From: a virus
DNA: 64,000 nt
Virus record (IMG/VR): IMGVR_UViG_3300049324_000034
Span: 57,539 to 121,538 of that record
Direction: 5' to 3' (one strand)
Shown here piece after piece: positions 40,753-48,754 of the stretch. Every line of letters begins with the position of its first letter. The stretch's first letter is position 1. The position numbers and the translations under genes are program-made. Below the pieces are notes generated by a model that was given only the letters and a program-made list of their open reading frames with translations, did no database searches and had not been told where the DNA came from.

Positions 40753-40841
40753 CGTGGTATCGCATCACGAACGCGATCTACTGGGTGTTGCTGATCGGTG
40801 CACCTGTGTTCTTGGGCCTGTTGATGACGGGGGTTATTTGA
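40749..40841 (+). CDS. 30-residue membrane peptide
   Basis: GTG 40749 (GTGA overlap), ending next to ATG 40841. A single membrane helix (IYWVLLIGAPVFLGLLMTGVI) after a short polar start. Called on its coupling. Confidence 0.5.
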   Translation: MTWYRITNAIYWVLLIGAPVFLGLLMTGVI

Positions 40842-41290
40842 TGACTGGACCTTTGGCTACGAGCAGCGCGGCGGACCGGGCCGCGCTGTGGACAGTGTTC
40901 ATGGCGGTCGCCACGGCCACGGCGATGGTGCTGGAGTGGGTGTGGGGCGCTGGGTGGCGCTGGGAGTTGTCCAGCCTGATCCTGGGCTTGGCGGCCACTG
41001 CACTGCCGATGGTGGCCGCTTCGCTGTGGAAGTCTTACGAGACGTCGCGATCGTCGGTGGACTGGCTGGATATGCCACCGTTCGCGCCGGCAGTGGTGCG
41101 ACCTGGCGCGGTCGATGAGGTACCCGAGCCGAGCGTGGGGCCGTCGTCGGCGGGCTCGGCTGCGCCACCGCAGCCTCCGGTGAACTTCGGCAGCATGGCC
41201 CCGCCGGCCGCGTATTTCGATCCGATGGCAGCGAATCCGGATCTGGTGGATCCGACGGTGCGGTTCCCGAGCACGCGGGGGGGTTCGTGA
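40841..41290 (+). CDS. Membrane protein with Pro-rich tail
   Basis: 149 residues, ATG 40841 (one-base overlap, TGATG). Two membrane helices (about 16-32 and 39-58) and a disordered Pro/Ala/Ser-rich C-terminal half (about 85-149). No family recognised. Confidence 0.58.
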   Translation: MTGPLATSSAADRAALWTVFMAVATATAMVLEWVWGAGWRWELSSLILGLAATALPMVAASLWKSYETSRSSVDWLDMPPFAPAVVRPGAVDEVPEPSVGPSSAGSAAPPQPPVNFGSMAPPAAYFDPMAANPDLVDPTVRFPSTRGGS

Positions 41291-41625
41291 TTCATCAGGC
41301 CCTGCTGGCGCGGGCTAAGCGGGTGCTGGACTCACCGTCGACTGATGACGAGGTGTCTCCGGAGAGGTTGATGGTTCGGGAGCTGGTGGCGGCGATCGAA
41401 GCGGAGACCGCCGGCCCGAATGATGTGATGGTGCGTTTGGGGCCGGCGTCGCTGCCGGCGGTGCTGTACGCGTCGACCCATGGTGGCGTCGTCAACGTGT
41501 CGCATGAGGATGCGGCGGGTTCGGAGTGGCTGGGGCAGCATCTGAATCGTTTGCAGGCGCGGATCGCGGTGGTGGTGTTGGAGTACACGGTCGAAGTGTT
41601 GCGCGCCGTGCACAACATCGACTAG
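41287..41625 (+). CDS. Small soluble protein
   Basis: 112 residues from GTG 41287 (GTGA overlap). Helix-rich with SPERLMVRELVAAIEAET. No family recognised; it ends the unit before the next promoter. Confidence 0.55.
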   Translation: MIHQALLARAKRVLDSPSTDDEVSPERLMVRELVAAIEAETAGPNDVMVRLGPASLPAVLYASTHGGVVNVSHEDAAGSEWLGQHLNRLQARIAVVVLEYTVEVLRAVHNID

Positions 41626-41630
41626 TGGTG

Positions 41631-41653
41631 TGGTAGGCTCGGTCACGTTCCGA
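41631..41653 (+). promoter_or_regulatory. Promoter/leader element TAGGCT-N8-TTCCGA
   Basis: TGG TAGGCT (41634-41639), 8 nt, TTCCGA with G in front; 28 nt before ATG 41675. Confidence 0.7.
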
Positions 41654-41674
41654 CCGACCGCTAGGGAGACACCA

Positions 41675-41992
41675 ATGCTCGAACCACGCATGGCCGCCAT
41701 CCTGGGCCAGCTCGAAGACCTCGCCCAATACCTCGACCGCACCGACGACGACGGCGCTCCCCGCTTGCGGGCCATCATCGCCGACCGCTTCGACTGCGGT
41801 GTCGAAGTCTCTTGGACCGACACCACCCACGGCCACGTACGCACCGGCATGTACCTCGACGCCATCGTCGACGATGACGACATCCTCGCCCGCGTTGTCC
41901 CCACTGAGCGGCTCGCCGGAGACGGCACCCTGGGCGCTCTGCTCATTCCTCGCGAAGACCTGCGCTACTCCCAGGCGGTGGCTCATGGCTGA
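41675..41992 (+). CDS. Small acidic protein
   Basis: 105 residues, ATG 41675 (AGGGAGA site). Acidic with a beta-rich middle (VEVSWTDTTHGHVRTGMYLD). First gene of a promoter unit running to about 45615. Confidence 0.58.
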   Translation: MLEPRMAAILGQLEDLAQYLDRTDDDGAPRLRAIIADRFDCGVEVSWTDTTHGHVRTGMYLDAIVDDDDILARVVPTERLAGDGTLGALLIPREDLRYSQAVAHG

Positions 41993-42428
41993 GACGCCCG
42001 ACCTGACCGGCATGACTTTCCAGGGTTACCTGTTCGCCTACTACCGAGCGCTGGTCGCCGCCTTCGGCGAGCCGGCGGTCACTGACGGCAAAACCGAAGC
42101 CCGCTGGGCTATCAACACTCCTCACGGGCCGGTCATCATCTACAACCGCAGCGACCTGCCCGCCACGGAAGCGATCTCCTGGGCCCTCGACGCACGCAAC
42201 CTCAGCCCCGGCATCTGGGCCAACAACCAGCTCCCCGACGCCTACGGCCCCGATGGGCCCTATGGGTCGAAAGAGGACAAGCTGCGCGAGGCACTGCTGG
42301 AGCTGGCCGGGGCGTTTGAGCGCGACGCCCGCAATGCCCGCTGTGGCGTCGGCTACTCCGATGGGATCGCCGATGCTTACACCGCTGCCGCGTCCCGGCT
42401 GCGTACCACCCTGGGGGCCATCTCGTGA
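41985..42428 (+). CDS. Unknown soluble protein
   Basis: 147 residues, ATG 41985 (8-bp overlap). An N-terminal alpha/beta part (ARWAINTPHGPVIIYNRSDLP) is followed by a charged helix. No family recognised. Confidence 0.55.
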   Translation: MAETPDLTGMTFQGYLFAYYRALVAAFGEPAVTDGKTEARWAINTPHGPVIIYNRSDLPATEAISWALDARNLSPGIWANNQLPDAYGPDGPYGSKEDKLREALLELAGAFERDARNARCGVGYSDGIADAYTAAASRLRTTLGAIS

Positions 42429-42715
42429 CCGGCCTGCCCACCACAGAGCAGTGGCAGAAGATGCTCACCGATCATGTTGACGACATGACCGAAGTGATCA
42501 ACATGGTGGAGTCGCAGCGCGCCCTGATCAAGGACTATCAGCGCCAGGTCACTCGCGCGGAAAGCCTCCTAGCCGAGTCCCACGCTCGCGAACGCAGTCT
42601 CGGCATGAAGCTGCGCATGCTCGCCTCCCGCTGGTCACGTCAGCCCGAAGGCTCCACCATCACCCACGAAGTCGCCGGGGCAGCACTGTCAGCGGTCCTC
42701 GACGGTGAGTCGTGA
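42425..42715 (+). CDS. Small coiled-coil protein
   Basis: 96 residues from GTG 42425 (GTGA overlap). Most of the length is a charged helix (about 15-65, EVINMVESQRALIKDYQRQV) followed by a basic patch (RSLGMKLRMLASRWSRQP). Confidence 0.58.
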   Translation: MTGLPTTEQWQKMLTDHVDDMTEVINMVESQRALIKDYQRQVTRAESLLAESHARERSLGMKLRMLASRWSRQPEGSTITHEVAGAALSAVLDGES

Positions 42716-42930
42716 TCGGCCTCTCGGAGTCGCGGCGCCGCGAACGCGAGCAAGAGCTTCGCCGGGCGCACCGCTACGTGGTGGCCGCGTCACTACTGGG
42801 CGCCCTGACCGTGATCACCCCCATCGCGCTGTCCCCGGTGTGGGCGGCGATCGCCGACGGGTTCATCACGGTGGTCGTGCTGTTCTGCGCCTTCCAGGCC
42901 GGCGTCATCATCGGGGAGGTTTTCAAGTGA
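42712..42930 (+). CDS. Small two-helix membrane protein
   Basis: 72 residues from GTG 42712. A basic N-terminus (SRRREREQELRRAHRY) is followed by two membrane helices (LLGALTVITPIALS and GFITVVVLFCAFQAGVII). Positive N-terminus suggests N-in topology. Confidence 0.58.
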   Translation: MIGLSESRRREREQELRRAHRYVVAASLLGALTVITPIALSPVWAAIADGFITVVVLFCAFQAGVIIGEVFK

Positions 42931-43286
42931 GCCGCTACATGGATGCCGGCGGTCGCGACCTCGTCCTGTGCGCCCGCGATGGGGGCGGCTACTGGGTGCG
43001 CCGCGCCGATAACCGCCGCACCCTGGGCGTGGTCGTGAAGGTGAAGTCCCAGTGGAACTGGGAGACCACCTCCAACGCGTTCCGGGGCGATGGGCGCCCA
43101 GGCCGTGAGCGTGACGGCGCTGCCGTTGACCGCGTCCCTGAGGCACTGACCGGCCGTGGCCGGGCGCGCATTCAGGCCGATGCGTGCGCGTGCCTCGTCG
43201 AATACCTCGACGCCCGCCGGGCGCCGGTCCTGGGATACGCGCCGCACCCTGATGTTTCGGTGGCGCAGGAAGTGGGTTGCTCGTGA
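42927..43286 (+). CDS. Unknown soluble protein
   Basis: 119 residues from GTG 42927 (GTGA overlap). Beta-rich start (LVLCARDGGGYWVRRADNRRTLG) and helical end. No family recognised. Confidence 0.55.
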   Translation: MSRYMDAGGRDLVLCARDGGGYWVRRADNRRTLGVVVKVKSQWNWETTSNAFRGDGRPGRERDGAAVDRVPEALTGRGRARIQADACACLVEYLDARRAPVLGYAPHPDVSVAQEVGCS

Positions 43287-43657
43287 AGGACACTCGCGGT
43301 GGTGCCTGGGGCATCTTCGCTGTTGTGGTCGTGCTCGGCACGCTCGGTTCGATCTATTCCAAGACCGGTGGGGTGGGCAGCTTCATGCTCGGTGACGCGC
43401 CCTCATGGTTGCTCTACTGGGCCGGCGGGGCTGTCGCCGTCGTTTACGCCGCCTGGGCGGTCGTGGCCGTGATCGGGCACATCCAGAATCCGCGCAATCG
43501 GATGGTGTGGGCGCCCGGTCCTGACGAGCCCACGAAAGAGGACGTCGCCCGTACCAACGCCTACTGGGAGGCCACCCGGCCCATGGAGCGCGTCGATGTG
43601 CCCGTGGCGCCGCCCATCCCGTTCGCCCGCCCCGCCCGTAAGGATGATGCGGCGTGA
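43283..43657 (+). CDS. Membrane protein
   Basis: 124 residues from GTG 43283 (GTGA overlap; a TTG at 43277 is less likely). Two membrane helices (WGIFAVVVVLGTLGSIY and LLYWAGGAVAVVYAAWAVVAVIG) and a charged Pro-rich tail. Confidence 0.58.
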   Translation: MKDTRGGAWGIFAVVVVLGTLGSIYSKTGGVGSFMLGDAPSWLLYWAGGAVAVVYAAWAVVAVIGHIQNPRNRMVWAPGPDEPTKEDVARTNAYWEATRPMERVDVPVAPPIPFARPARKDDAA

Positions 43658-43932
43658 TCGCTTTCCTGATGCTGATCGTGCTCGGTGGGCTGTTCGTCTA
43701 TTGGGCGCACCAGTTCTACAAGCTGGCCCGCTTCGGTGCGGTCGCTCCGGAGTTGATGCGCCGTGATCGTGGCGATGACCTGTTCGCCGCTGCCGGCATG
43801 GTCGTGCTCGGTTTTGTGGCCGGCTTCTACTACCGGTGGTGGCTGGGTGTGGTGTTCGCCTTCGTGTGCCTGTTGCAGGTCACGTGCGCGGCACTGCGCA
43901 CCTACTACTTGCATCGGACGGTGCCGTTGTGA
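43654..43932 (+). CDS. Membrane protein
   Basis: 92 residues from GTG 43654 (GTGA overlap). Hydrophobic segments at about 2-17, 47-62 and 66-80 with RYYRWW-type aromatic ends. Part of a run of membrane genes. Confidence 0.57.
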   Translation: MIAFLMLIVLGGLFVYWAHQFYKLARFGAVAPELMRRDRGDDLFAAAGMVVLGFVAGFYYRWWLGVVFAFVCLLQVTCAALRTYYLHRTVPL

Positions 43933-44210
43933 CCTCCGACCTGATCAAGGTGGTGATCATGACGGCTTGTGCCGGGTTCAATGTCAGGGGCTCCTACAAG
44001 CTGTGGCGCGACGGGCTGCACTGTGCCAACTGTGCCCGCATAGGCCGGCCGATTTACGCGGTCCTTCTGGCGGCTGGTTCCGCGATAGCTGCCGCCTCTT
44101 TTGTTAACGGCGACTGGATCGAGGGGACGGCGGCCGGCGTGATCGTTGCCTCGTTCGTCTTCGACCTTGCTTACGTCAACCGTTTCCTAGACAGGCAGGA
44201 GAAGCTGTGA
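43929..44210 (+). CDS. Membrane protein
   Basis: 93 residues from GTG 43929 (GTGA overlap). CANCARIGRPIY suggests a metal or disulfide motif before two membrane helices (VLLAAGSAIAAASFV and TAAGVIVASFVFDLAY). Confidence 0.57.
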   Translation: MTSDLIKVVIMTACAGFNVRGSYKLWRDGLHCANCARIGRPIYAVLLAAGSAIAAASFVNGDWIEGTAAGVIVASFVFDLAYVNRFLDRQEKL

Positions 44211-44428
44211 GCAGTCCGCAGCGGTGGACCGATCCGGTCACGATCAGTGAGAACGGTGATCGGATGGTGGTGGAGACCACGTATGACAACGGCGACCGCT
44301 GCCAGATGATCTTCGTGCGCTTCGGTACCACCTGGCTGATCACTCTGTGCCATCCGGGCATGCCGGCCATCGTGCTGCCGGCCGAGCACGCCACCGCGCT
44401 GGCCTACGGACTGCGTCGGGGGGCCTGA
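44207..44428 (+). CDS. Small soluble protein
   Basis: 73 residues from GTG 44207 (GTGA overlap). Beta-rich (MVVETTYDNGDRCQMIFVRF; TTWLITLCHP). No family recognised. Confidence 0.57.
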   Translation: MSSPQRWTDPVTISENGDRMVVETTYDNGDRCQMIFVRFGTTWLITLCHPGMPAIVLPAEHATALAYGLRRGA

Positions 44429-45175
44429 ATGACCGCCTGCCTATTCGTCGATTTTGAGTGCACCAGCCTCGACTCCTACGCCACCTACCTAGAGGTCGCC
44501 TGGGCGATGTGCGACATCAACGGCACCCAACGCACCCCGTTGCGGTCGCGGTACTGCGCGTTCGCCGCACCCGGTGTCACCCTGATGCTGCCCCAGGCGC
44601 GTTCGGCCACCACAGCGCCCGTGTGGACGGCCAGCGCAGTCAACGACACCGATCAGGTGGCCCTGGACATGGCCGTCGAGTCGGGCCTGTTCGACGACTG
44701 GCTGGCGTGTCCCCGCGAGCTGGTTCTCACCGATGGCACGGAGCTTCAGCGGCTCCTGCTCGACGACGTGATCTCACACAGCCTGCCCGACGAGTACGTG
44801 CACATCGCCGGGGCCGGCGCGGCGCGCTTCGACTACCGCGTCTTGGAGGTGCACTGCCCTGGGGTGCTGCCAGTGAAAGGCGCGCGGCAGCCGACGCACT
44901 ACCGGCCGGTGGACACTTCGATCGCCCAGACTGCGCTGTTGGGCAACAACAGCGAAGACAAAATGATCAAGTGGGCGATCGCGACCTACGCCGACGGTAT
45001 TGACACCATCGAAACCGGCCGCCCCCCGGCGTGCATGTACCTCGGTGACGTCACCGACTGGTCCGTCTTCCGCCACCGCGCTGCCCCCGACGTGGCCCGC
45101 TCCATTGTCATCCAGCGGGCCCTGTGGCGTTACGCCGAACCGTTGCGCCTCGAACTGGGCCTGGGGGTCTCGTGA
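44429..45175 (+). CDS. DEDDh exonuclease-like protein
   Basis: 248 residues, ATG 44429 directly after the upstream stop. Exo I FVDFECTSLD (Asp8, Glu10), an Exo II-like GAGAARFDYRVLE (Asp135) and an Exo III-like FRHRAAPDVARS (His216, Asp221) give the DEDDh order of DnaQ/oligoribonuclease-like enzymes, with an insertion of about 60 residues between I and II. A second, clearer DnaQ-like gene lies at 25936-26796. It may degrade DNA or RNA; the substrate cannot be read from the sequence. Confidence 0.72.
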   Translation: MTACLFVDFECTSLDSYATYLEVAWAMCDINGTQRTPLRSRYCAFAAPGVTLMLPQARSATTAPVWTASAVNDTDQVALDMAVESGLFDDWLACPRELVLTDGTELQRLLLDDVISHSLPDEYVHIAGAGAARFDYRVLEVHCPGVLPVKGARQPTHYRPVDTSIAQTALLGNNSEDKMIKWAIATYADGIDTIETGRPPACMYLGDVTDWSVFRHRAAPDVARSIVIQRALWRYAEPLRLELGLGVS

Positions 45176-45342
45176 CTATCACTCTGTTGGCTGGAATCGG
45201 CGCCCTGCTCGCCCTCGTGCTACTGGCGGTGCTGGCCATCATCAGTCAGGTCAGCACGAACGAGACGCCCGAGTTCGTCTACCTCGTGGGCCTCGCCCTG
45301 GCAGTGGCGGCCTGGATCATGCTCAGCAAAGCGGGCTTTTGA
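45172..45342 (+). CDS. Small membrane protein
   Basis: 56 residues from GTG 45172 (GTGA overlap). Two membrane helices (LLAGIGALLALVLLAVLAII and FVYLVGLALAVAAWIML). Confidence 0.55.
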   Translation: MTITLLAGIGALLALVLLAVLAIISQVSTNETPEFVYLVGLALAVAAWIMLSKAGF

Positions 45343-45615
45343 TTGGCGGACTCGTCGAAGCCACCCGCGAGCGACAAGGAACGCGCGGAGCGCCTGGCCC
45401 TGAACACGCGCCACGGCGGCCTGGTGGTGCTGCGCGGCGGTTACTGGGATGCCAACACGCTGTGGCAGGACCAGTACGACGTGCTGCCGCAGGGGAGCAC
45501 GAAACGCACCGGCTACCCGTCGGGTACCGGCATTTACGCGCGCACTGAGACCTTCGAGGACACCCGCCTGGGCTATGGCCGGGCGCGGGTCTACCAGTGG
45601 ACCCCGAACACCTGA
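45343..45615 (+). CDS. Small basic protein
   Basis: 90 residues; TTG 45343 is the only start in frame. Positively charged N-terminus (KPPASDKERAERLALNTRHG), aromatic middle (YWDANTLWQDQYD). The last codons run into the promoter at 45613-45635. Start codon is uncertain. Confidence 0.5.
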   Translation: MADSSKPPASDKERAERLALNTRHGGLVVLRGGYWDANTLWQDQYDVLPQGSTKRTGYPSGTGIYARTETFEDTRLGYGRARVYQWTPNT

Positions 45616-45635
45616 TAGGGTCGGTTGTGTTCCGT
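45613..45635 (+). promoter_or_regulatory. Promoter/leader element TAGGGT-N8-TTCCGT
   Basis: TGA TAGGGT (45616-45621), 8 nt, TTCCGT with G in front; 26 nt before ATG 45655. TGA is the upstream stop codon. Confidence 0.72.
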
Positions 45636-45654
45636 CCTCTCGAGAGAAGGCACC

Positions 45655-45981
45655 ATGGCCGACCTGCCCGTTAACGTCGAGGTCACCCAGTACCTCGTAT
45701 CCTGCCTGCCGGAGCATTACGGCGTCCGCCGGCACTTCATGCTCACTGTCGAATACCGGGGCCCGGACTCGTGGGCGGTGTGCTCATTCGGTGGCGTCTA
45801 CAGCGTCGACGGCCAGTGGACTTCTGAGCCGAGTTCGTCAGAGCGCAGCGACAACTGGAAAGTCCGCTACCGCATGCCCCTAGCTCAGGCCCTTGCCCTC
45901 GCCCAGCGGCTGGCGCCGGCCCTGACGTGCAACGGGGTCACCGTGGCCGCTGCCCTGGAGCGCGGGCCGGAGTGGCGGTGA
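45655..45981 (+). CDS. Small soluble protein
   Basis: 108 residues, ATG 45655 (GAGAAGG site). Beta-rich, aromatic (HFMLTVEYRGPDSWAVCSFG). No family recognised. First gene of a unit. Confidence 0.57.
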   Translation: MADLPVNVEVTQYLVSCLPEHYGVRRHFMLTVEYRGPDSWAVCSFGGVYSVDGQWTSEPSSSERSDNWKVRYRMPLAQALALAQRLAPALTCNGVTVAAALERGPEWR

Positions 45982-46127
45982 ACCCCAACGCCGGTCAACC
46001 CCTGTTGAATCTTATTGACTGGATCGACGGCACCGTGGCACAGCTGTTGGCCGCCACGCACCTCAACGTCTTGGCCGTGGTCACCCTGCTGGGGTTGATC
46101 TGGCTGGTATCGGCGTGCGTGGGGTGA
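45978..46127 (+). CDS. Small membrane peptide
   Basis: 49 residues from GTG 45978 (GTGA overlap). One clear membrane helix (LNVLAVVTLLGLIWLVSACVG) after an amphipathic start. Confidence 0.52.
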   Translation: MNPNAGQPLLNLIDWIDGTVAQLLAATHLNVLAVVTLLGLIWLVSACVG

Positions 46128-46137
46128 GCGTTTACCG

Positions 46138-46380
46138 TTGCCCGTTATGTGCCGAGACGTGCGACTTCAGGTGCTGCCTTGCCCAGGGTGCGGCAAGGTT
46201 GGGACTCTCGCCGCGTGCCCGAAGATGATCACTTCGCTGGCTGACCCACCCCTGCTGGTGGATGGGCGGCAGGTGTTAGCACGGGAGGTTGACGCGCTGG
46301 TGTGCACGGCGGCACCGTGTCGCTACTACTGGTTGTCGGGCGTGGTCAGCGAGATCCCCGTGACGTCGCGGCGCGCCTGA
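46138..46380 (+). CDS. Small zinc-ribbon-type protein
   Basis: 80 residues from TTG 46138; ATG 46147 gives 77 residues and is the more likely start. PCPGCGKVGT and later VCTAAPCRYYW form a CxxC pair and a second Cys pair. An overlapping frame opens at GTG 46124 with VYRCPLCAETC and is broken by a stop after 34 codons, so a frameshifted zinc ribbon is possible. Stop lies just before the next promoter. Confidence 0.5.
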   Translation: MPVMCRDVRLQVLPCPGCGKVGTLAACPKMITSLADPPLLVDGRQVLAREVDALVCTAAPCRYYWLSGVVSEIPVTSRRA

Positions 46381-46402
46381 TTGACGCGGTAGCCGGTTTG
46401 GG

Positions 46403-46426
46403 TGGTAGGGTAGGGATCTGTTCCGG
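46403..46426 (+). promoter_or_regulatory. Promoter/leader element TAGGGT-N9-TTCCGG
   Basis: TGG TAGGGT (46406-46411), 9 nt, TTCCGG with G in front; the only member with 9 nt. TTGACG lies at 46381-46386, 19 nt upstream. 35 nt before ATG 46455. Confidence 0.68.
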
Positions 46427-46454
46427 TCCTGTTCCCGAGTGAAACGAGCACCCC

Positions 46455-46880
46455 ATGACCCGCATCCAGGTAGGCGACGTCCTCCAAGAGTCCAACGGCG
46501 ACGAACTGCACGTCTACGTCCACCAGTACGCCGACGAAGAGCACGACGAGGTCGAGATCAAGGGCGAAGCTGCCATGATCAGCTTCGATCCCAGCACCCC
46601 CCAGGGGCGCACCCAGGTCAACGCCCTCATCGCGCGCCTACAGGAAGCCCTCGCCCTCCACGGGCAGTCTTGCGAAAAACTCTACGGTCAGCTCAAGGTT
46701 GGTGACTGGTGCGTCGGCATCCGCCTACCCGTCGGAAACGACGAACGCTGCACCAGCGAACTACCCCACCCCGAACACGGCTCCGTCCAGTGCTCACGCA
46801 CCGCCCACGACGACCCCCACCACGTCACCGTCGACGAGCACTACGACGTCATCGCCGCCGTGCACCCCGCTGATGCCTAG
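46455..46880 (+). CDS. Unknown acidic protein
   Basis: 141 residues, ATG 46455. Very acidic N-terminus (YADEEHDEVEIKGEA) and a Cys/His-containing C-terminal half (CTSELPHPEHGSVQCSRTAHDDPHHV), a possible metal-binding stretch. No family recognised. Confidence 0.57.
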   Translation: MTRIQVGDVLQESNGDELHVYVHQYADEEHDEVEIKGEAAMISFDPSTPQGRTQVNALIARLQEALALHGQSCEKLYGQLKVGDWCVGIRLPVGNDERCTSELPHPEHGSVQCSRTAHDDPHHVTVDEHYDVIAAVHPADA

Positions 46881-47202
46881 AGGGGGACCGGGCAGCGCCG
46901 CACCCCGCAAGCTGCCCAGCGGGTGGCCTCGCACCGACCCGTTCCTCGTCTGGTCCTATATCGAAGGCGCGTGGTGGCGCGTCGACTGCGCGCTCAGCCT
47001 CGACGCTGCCCGTGACGCCGCCGACACGCGCCAGATCAACGTCACGGCCGGAACCAACGGCAACGCACACAACGGCACCCGCCCGATTAAGCCCCGCGCG
47101 GGTGCCCAGTTCGTCGCCACCGCCCGCGACGGTGACCCACAATCTCAGTGGGAAGCCACCCACTGGTATCTGGCGCTGGTCGCGGCGGAGGTCCGACTGT
47201 GA
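46873..47202 (+). CDS. Unknown protein
   Basis: 109 residues, ATG 46873 (8-bp overlap). Trp-rich (RTDPFLVWSYIEGAWWRVD) with a Gly/Asn-rich middle and helix-rich end. No family recognised. Confidence 0.53.
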   Translation: MPRGGPGSAAPRKLPSGWPRTDPFLVWSYIEGAWWRVDCALSLDAARDAADTRQINVTAGTNGNAHNGTRPIKPRAGAQFVATARDGDPQSQWEATHWYLALVAAEVRL

Positions 47203-47303
47203 CCCCCGCCGATCCGGACTTCTGGATCCTGCTGGGTGCGATCTGCGCCCCCTGGGCATTGATTGCCCTGTTTTTCGCCATCGCTGGACTGTTCCGCCGC
47301 TGA
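47199..47303 (+). CDS. 34-residue membrane peptide
   Basis: GTG 47199 (GTGA overlap), TGA 47301-47303. One membrane helix (WILLGAICAPWALIALFFAIAG) followed by RR. A GTTCCGG leader element follows directly. Confidence 0.5.
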   Translation: MTPADPDFWILLGAICAPWALIALFFAIAGLFRR

Positions 47304-47306
47304 CCC

Positions 47307-47313
47307 GTTCCGG
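47307..47313 (+). promoter_or_regulatory. GTTCCGG leader element without -10
   Basis: GTTCCGG at 47307, 31 nt before ATG 47338. The -10 position expected for the promoter class (47294-47299) reads CCGCCG and is not a -10. Same orientation as the genes. Confidence 0.45.
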
Positions 47314-47337
47314 TCCGCTCAACTGAGGGAGAACGCT

Positions 47338-47760
47338 ATGACCGCTGCACGCGTAGTAGACGAAGATCGAGAGAAGAATCCCGACTGGGTGATTTGCGCC
47401 CGGATCATGTGGGGGCAGGACCCACTGTGCGAACCGAGCGAAGCCGAGATCCGCGCTGCGGTGTGGATCCTGCTCGACAGGGGACGCAACATCGTTCAGA
47501 TCAAGCGCGACACGGTGCTGACCGACCAGCAGGTTGATCGCACCGTGGAGCTGCGTCGCCTGGCCCGCCAGCCCGACACCGGCCCCCGCCCGTGCGGGGG
47601 AATGACCCCCAAGCTGGCCCGCAAGCTCGCCCCCAGTCCCCAGTTGCGCTGGGTGCTGACCGGGGTCGGCAAGGTCGGCGGTAGCAGCCTGGCCCCCTAC
47701 CTGGCCGAGCCGGCGGCCGTGATGCTGCTGGCCGGGGCACTGCTGGCACCGGTCGGCTGA
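47338..47760 (+). CDS. Unknown soluble protein
   Basis: 140 residues, ATG 47338 with GAGGGAG. Contains WVICARIMWGQDPLC, a charged helix, and a Gly/Ala-rich C-terminal hydrophobic stretch (AAVMLLAGALLAPVG). No family recognised. Confidence 0.56.
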   Translation: MTAARVVDEDREKNPDWVICARIMWGQDPLCEPSEAEIRAAVWILLDRGRNIVQIKRDTVLTDQQVDRTVELRRLARQPDTGPRPCGGMTPKLARKLAPSPQLRWVLTGVGKVGGSSLAPYLAEPAAVMLLAGALLAPVG

Positions 47761-47763
47761 GCT

Positions 47764-48252
47764 GTGACGACGTTGACGCGGTCGCGGCTCGTCCTGGCGG
47801 CAGCGGTGGGCGTGGTGTCCGTGGTGGCGTCCTGCGCCGGGTGGGAGATCCAGGTCGCCGCGACCGCGTTGGCCGTGACCGCCGCGACGGTGATCACGTG
47901 GCGTTGGGACACCTCGTGGGTACCGGACCGGGCCTATCAGCAGTGGAAGCGCGACACCCAGGCGGCCATTGATGCCCTGGACGAGGCGCAGCAGGACTAC
48001 CTACGGTTGCCCGTGTGTGAACGGCAGCGCCCGGAGAACCGCGAGCTGTGGCTGCGCACGCAGGATCTGAAGACGGTGCTGAACGCGCGGTTTGAGCACC
48101 GCACTCTGGACATGCCGATCCTGGAGCCGATCAAGATGTGCTCAGCGTGCGGCTACTTCGGGGCCCTGTTCGCCGAGCTGGCACCGGGGGGATTGCGGTG
48201 GGTGCGGACGTGCCCAGGGTGCGGCACGCGATGGATGGAGCCCAACGGATGA
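47764..48252 (+). CDS. Membrane-anchored zinc-ribbon protein
   Basis: 162 residues from GTG 47764. One or two membrane helices at the start (LVLAAAVGVVSVVASCAG and VAATALAVTAATVITW), a helical middle, and a C-terminal zinc ribbon (MCSACGYFGAL ... TCPGCGTRW). Similar layout occurs at 60552-61061. Confidence 0.6.
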   Translation: MTTLTRSRLVLAAAVGVVSVVASCAGWEIQVAATALAVTAATVITWRWDTSWVPDRAYQQWKRDTQAAIDALDEAQQDYLRLPVCERQRPENRELWLRTQDLKTVLNARFEHRTLDMPILEPIKMCSACGYFGALFAELAPGGLRWVRTCPGCGTRWMEPNG

Positions 48253-48494
48253 CAGGTCCCGAGCTGGCCCGGCTGTTGCGGCTCGTCGCTGACGGCCGCG
48301 AGGAGTACGCCACGTCGATTCCCGAAGAGGTGGCGAACTCGTCGCTGCGTGAGCAGCGCGACACCCTGTTGACAGAGGCTGCCGCGTTCCGGTCGGCCGC
48401 ATTGTTGGCTGAAGGAGATATGTCGGGGGTGTGGCGGTTGCTGCCCACCTGGCGGATGACCACTGAGGTGCGCGCTCTGATGGAGCGCGCGTGA
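48249..48494 (+). CDS. Small helical protein
   Basis: 81 residues, ATG 48249 (ATGA overlap). Two charged helices (ELARLLRLVADGREEYATSI; LREQRDTLLTEAAAFRSAAL). No family recognised. Confidence 0.56.
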   Translation: MTGPELARLLRLVADGREEYATSIPEEVANSSLREQRDTLLTEAAAFRSAALLAEGDMSGVWRLLPTWRMTTEVRALMERA

Positions 48495-48748
48495 GCGCCC
48501 CGTGGCGGGCGGTGACGCTGTCGTCTGGCCCGTATTCGGGCCGGGGTGGCATGTTGGGGCCGGAGACCGCGCGGCGGTCGCGGCGCTGGACTCTGGTGCT
48601 GGAGTGCGGGCATGAGGTGAACCGCACGGTGCGCTACGGGCCGCATTCCGACGGCGATGAGCGGTCGAGGGGTGGTACTCAGTTCCGTTCGGGGGCTGAT
48701 GTGTTGCCGGCGCCGCGTCGAGTTCGATGCGAGCATTGCGACTTGTAA
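48491..48748 (+). CDS. Small zinc-type protein
   Basis: 85 residues from GTG 48491 (GTGA overlap). LECGHEVNRTVRY and RVRCEHCDL hold CGH and CxxC ligands, a likely zinc knuckle. Arg-rich. Last codons overlap the start of the next promoter region. Confidence 0.57.
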   Translation: MSAPWRAVTLSSGPYSGRGGMLGPETARRSRRWTLVLECGHEVNRTVRYGPHSDGDERSRGGTQFRSGADVLPAPRRVRCEHCDL

Positions 48749-48754
48749 CAAACC

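Noticed and set aside
48380-48400. A GTTCCGG heptamer match inside the gene at 48249-48494
   Set aside because: It is in the middle of a coding sequence with no start codon nearby and no -10; counted as chance.
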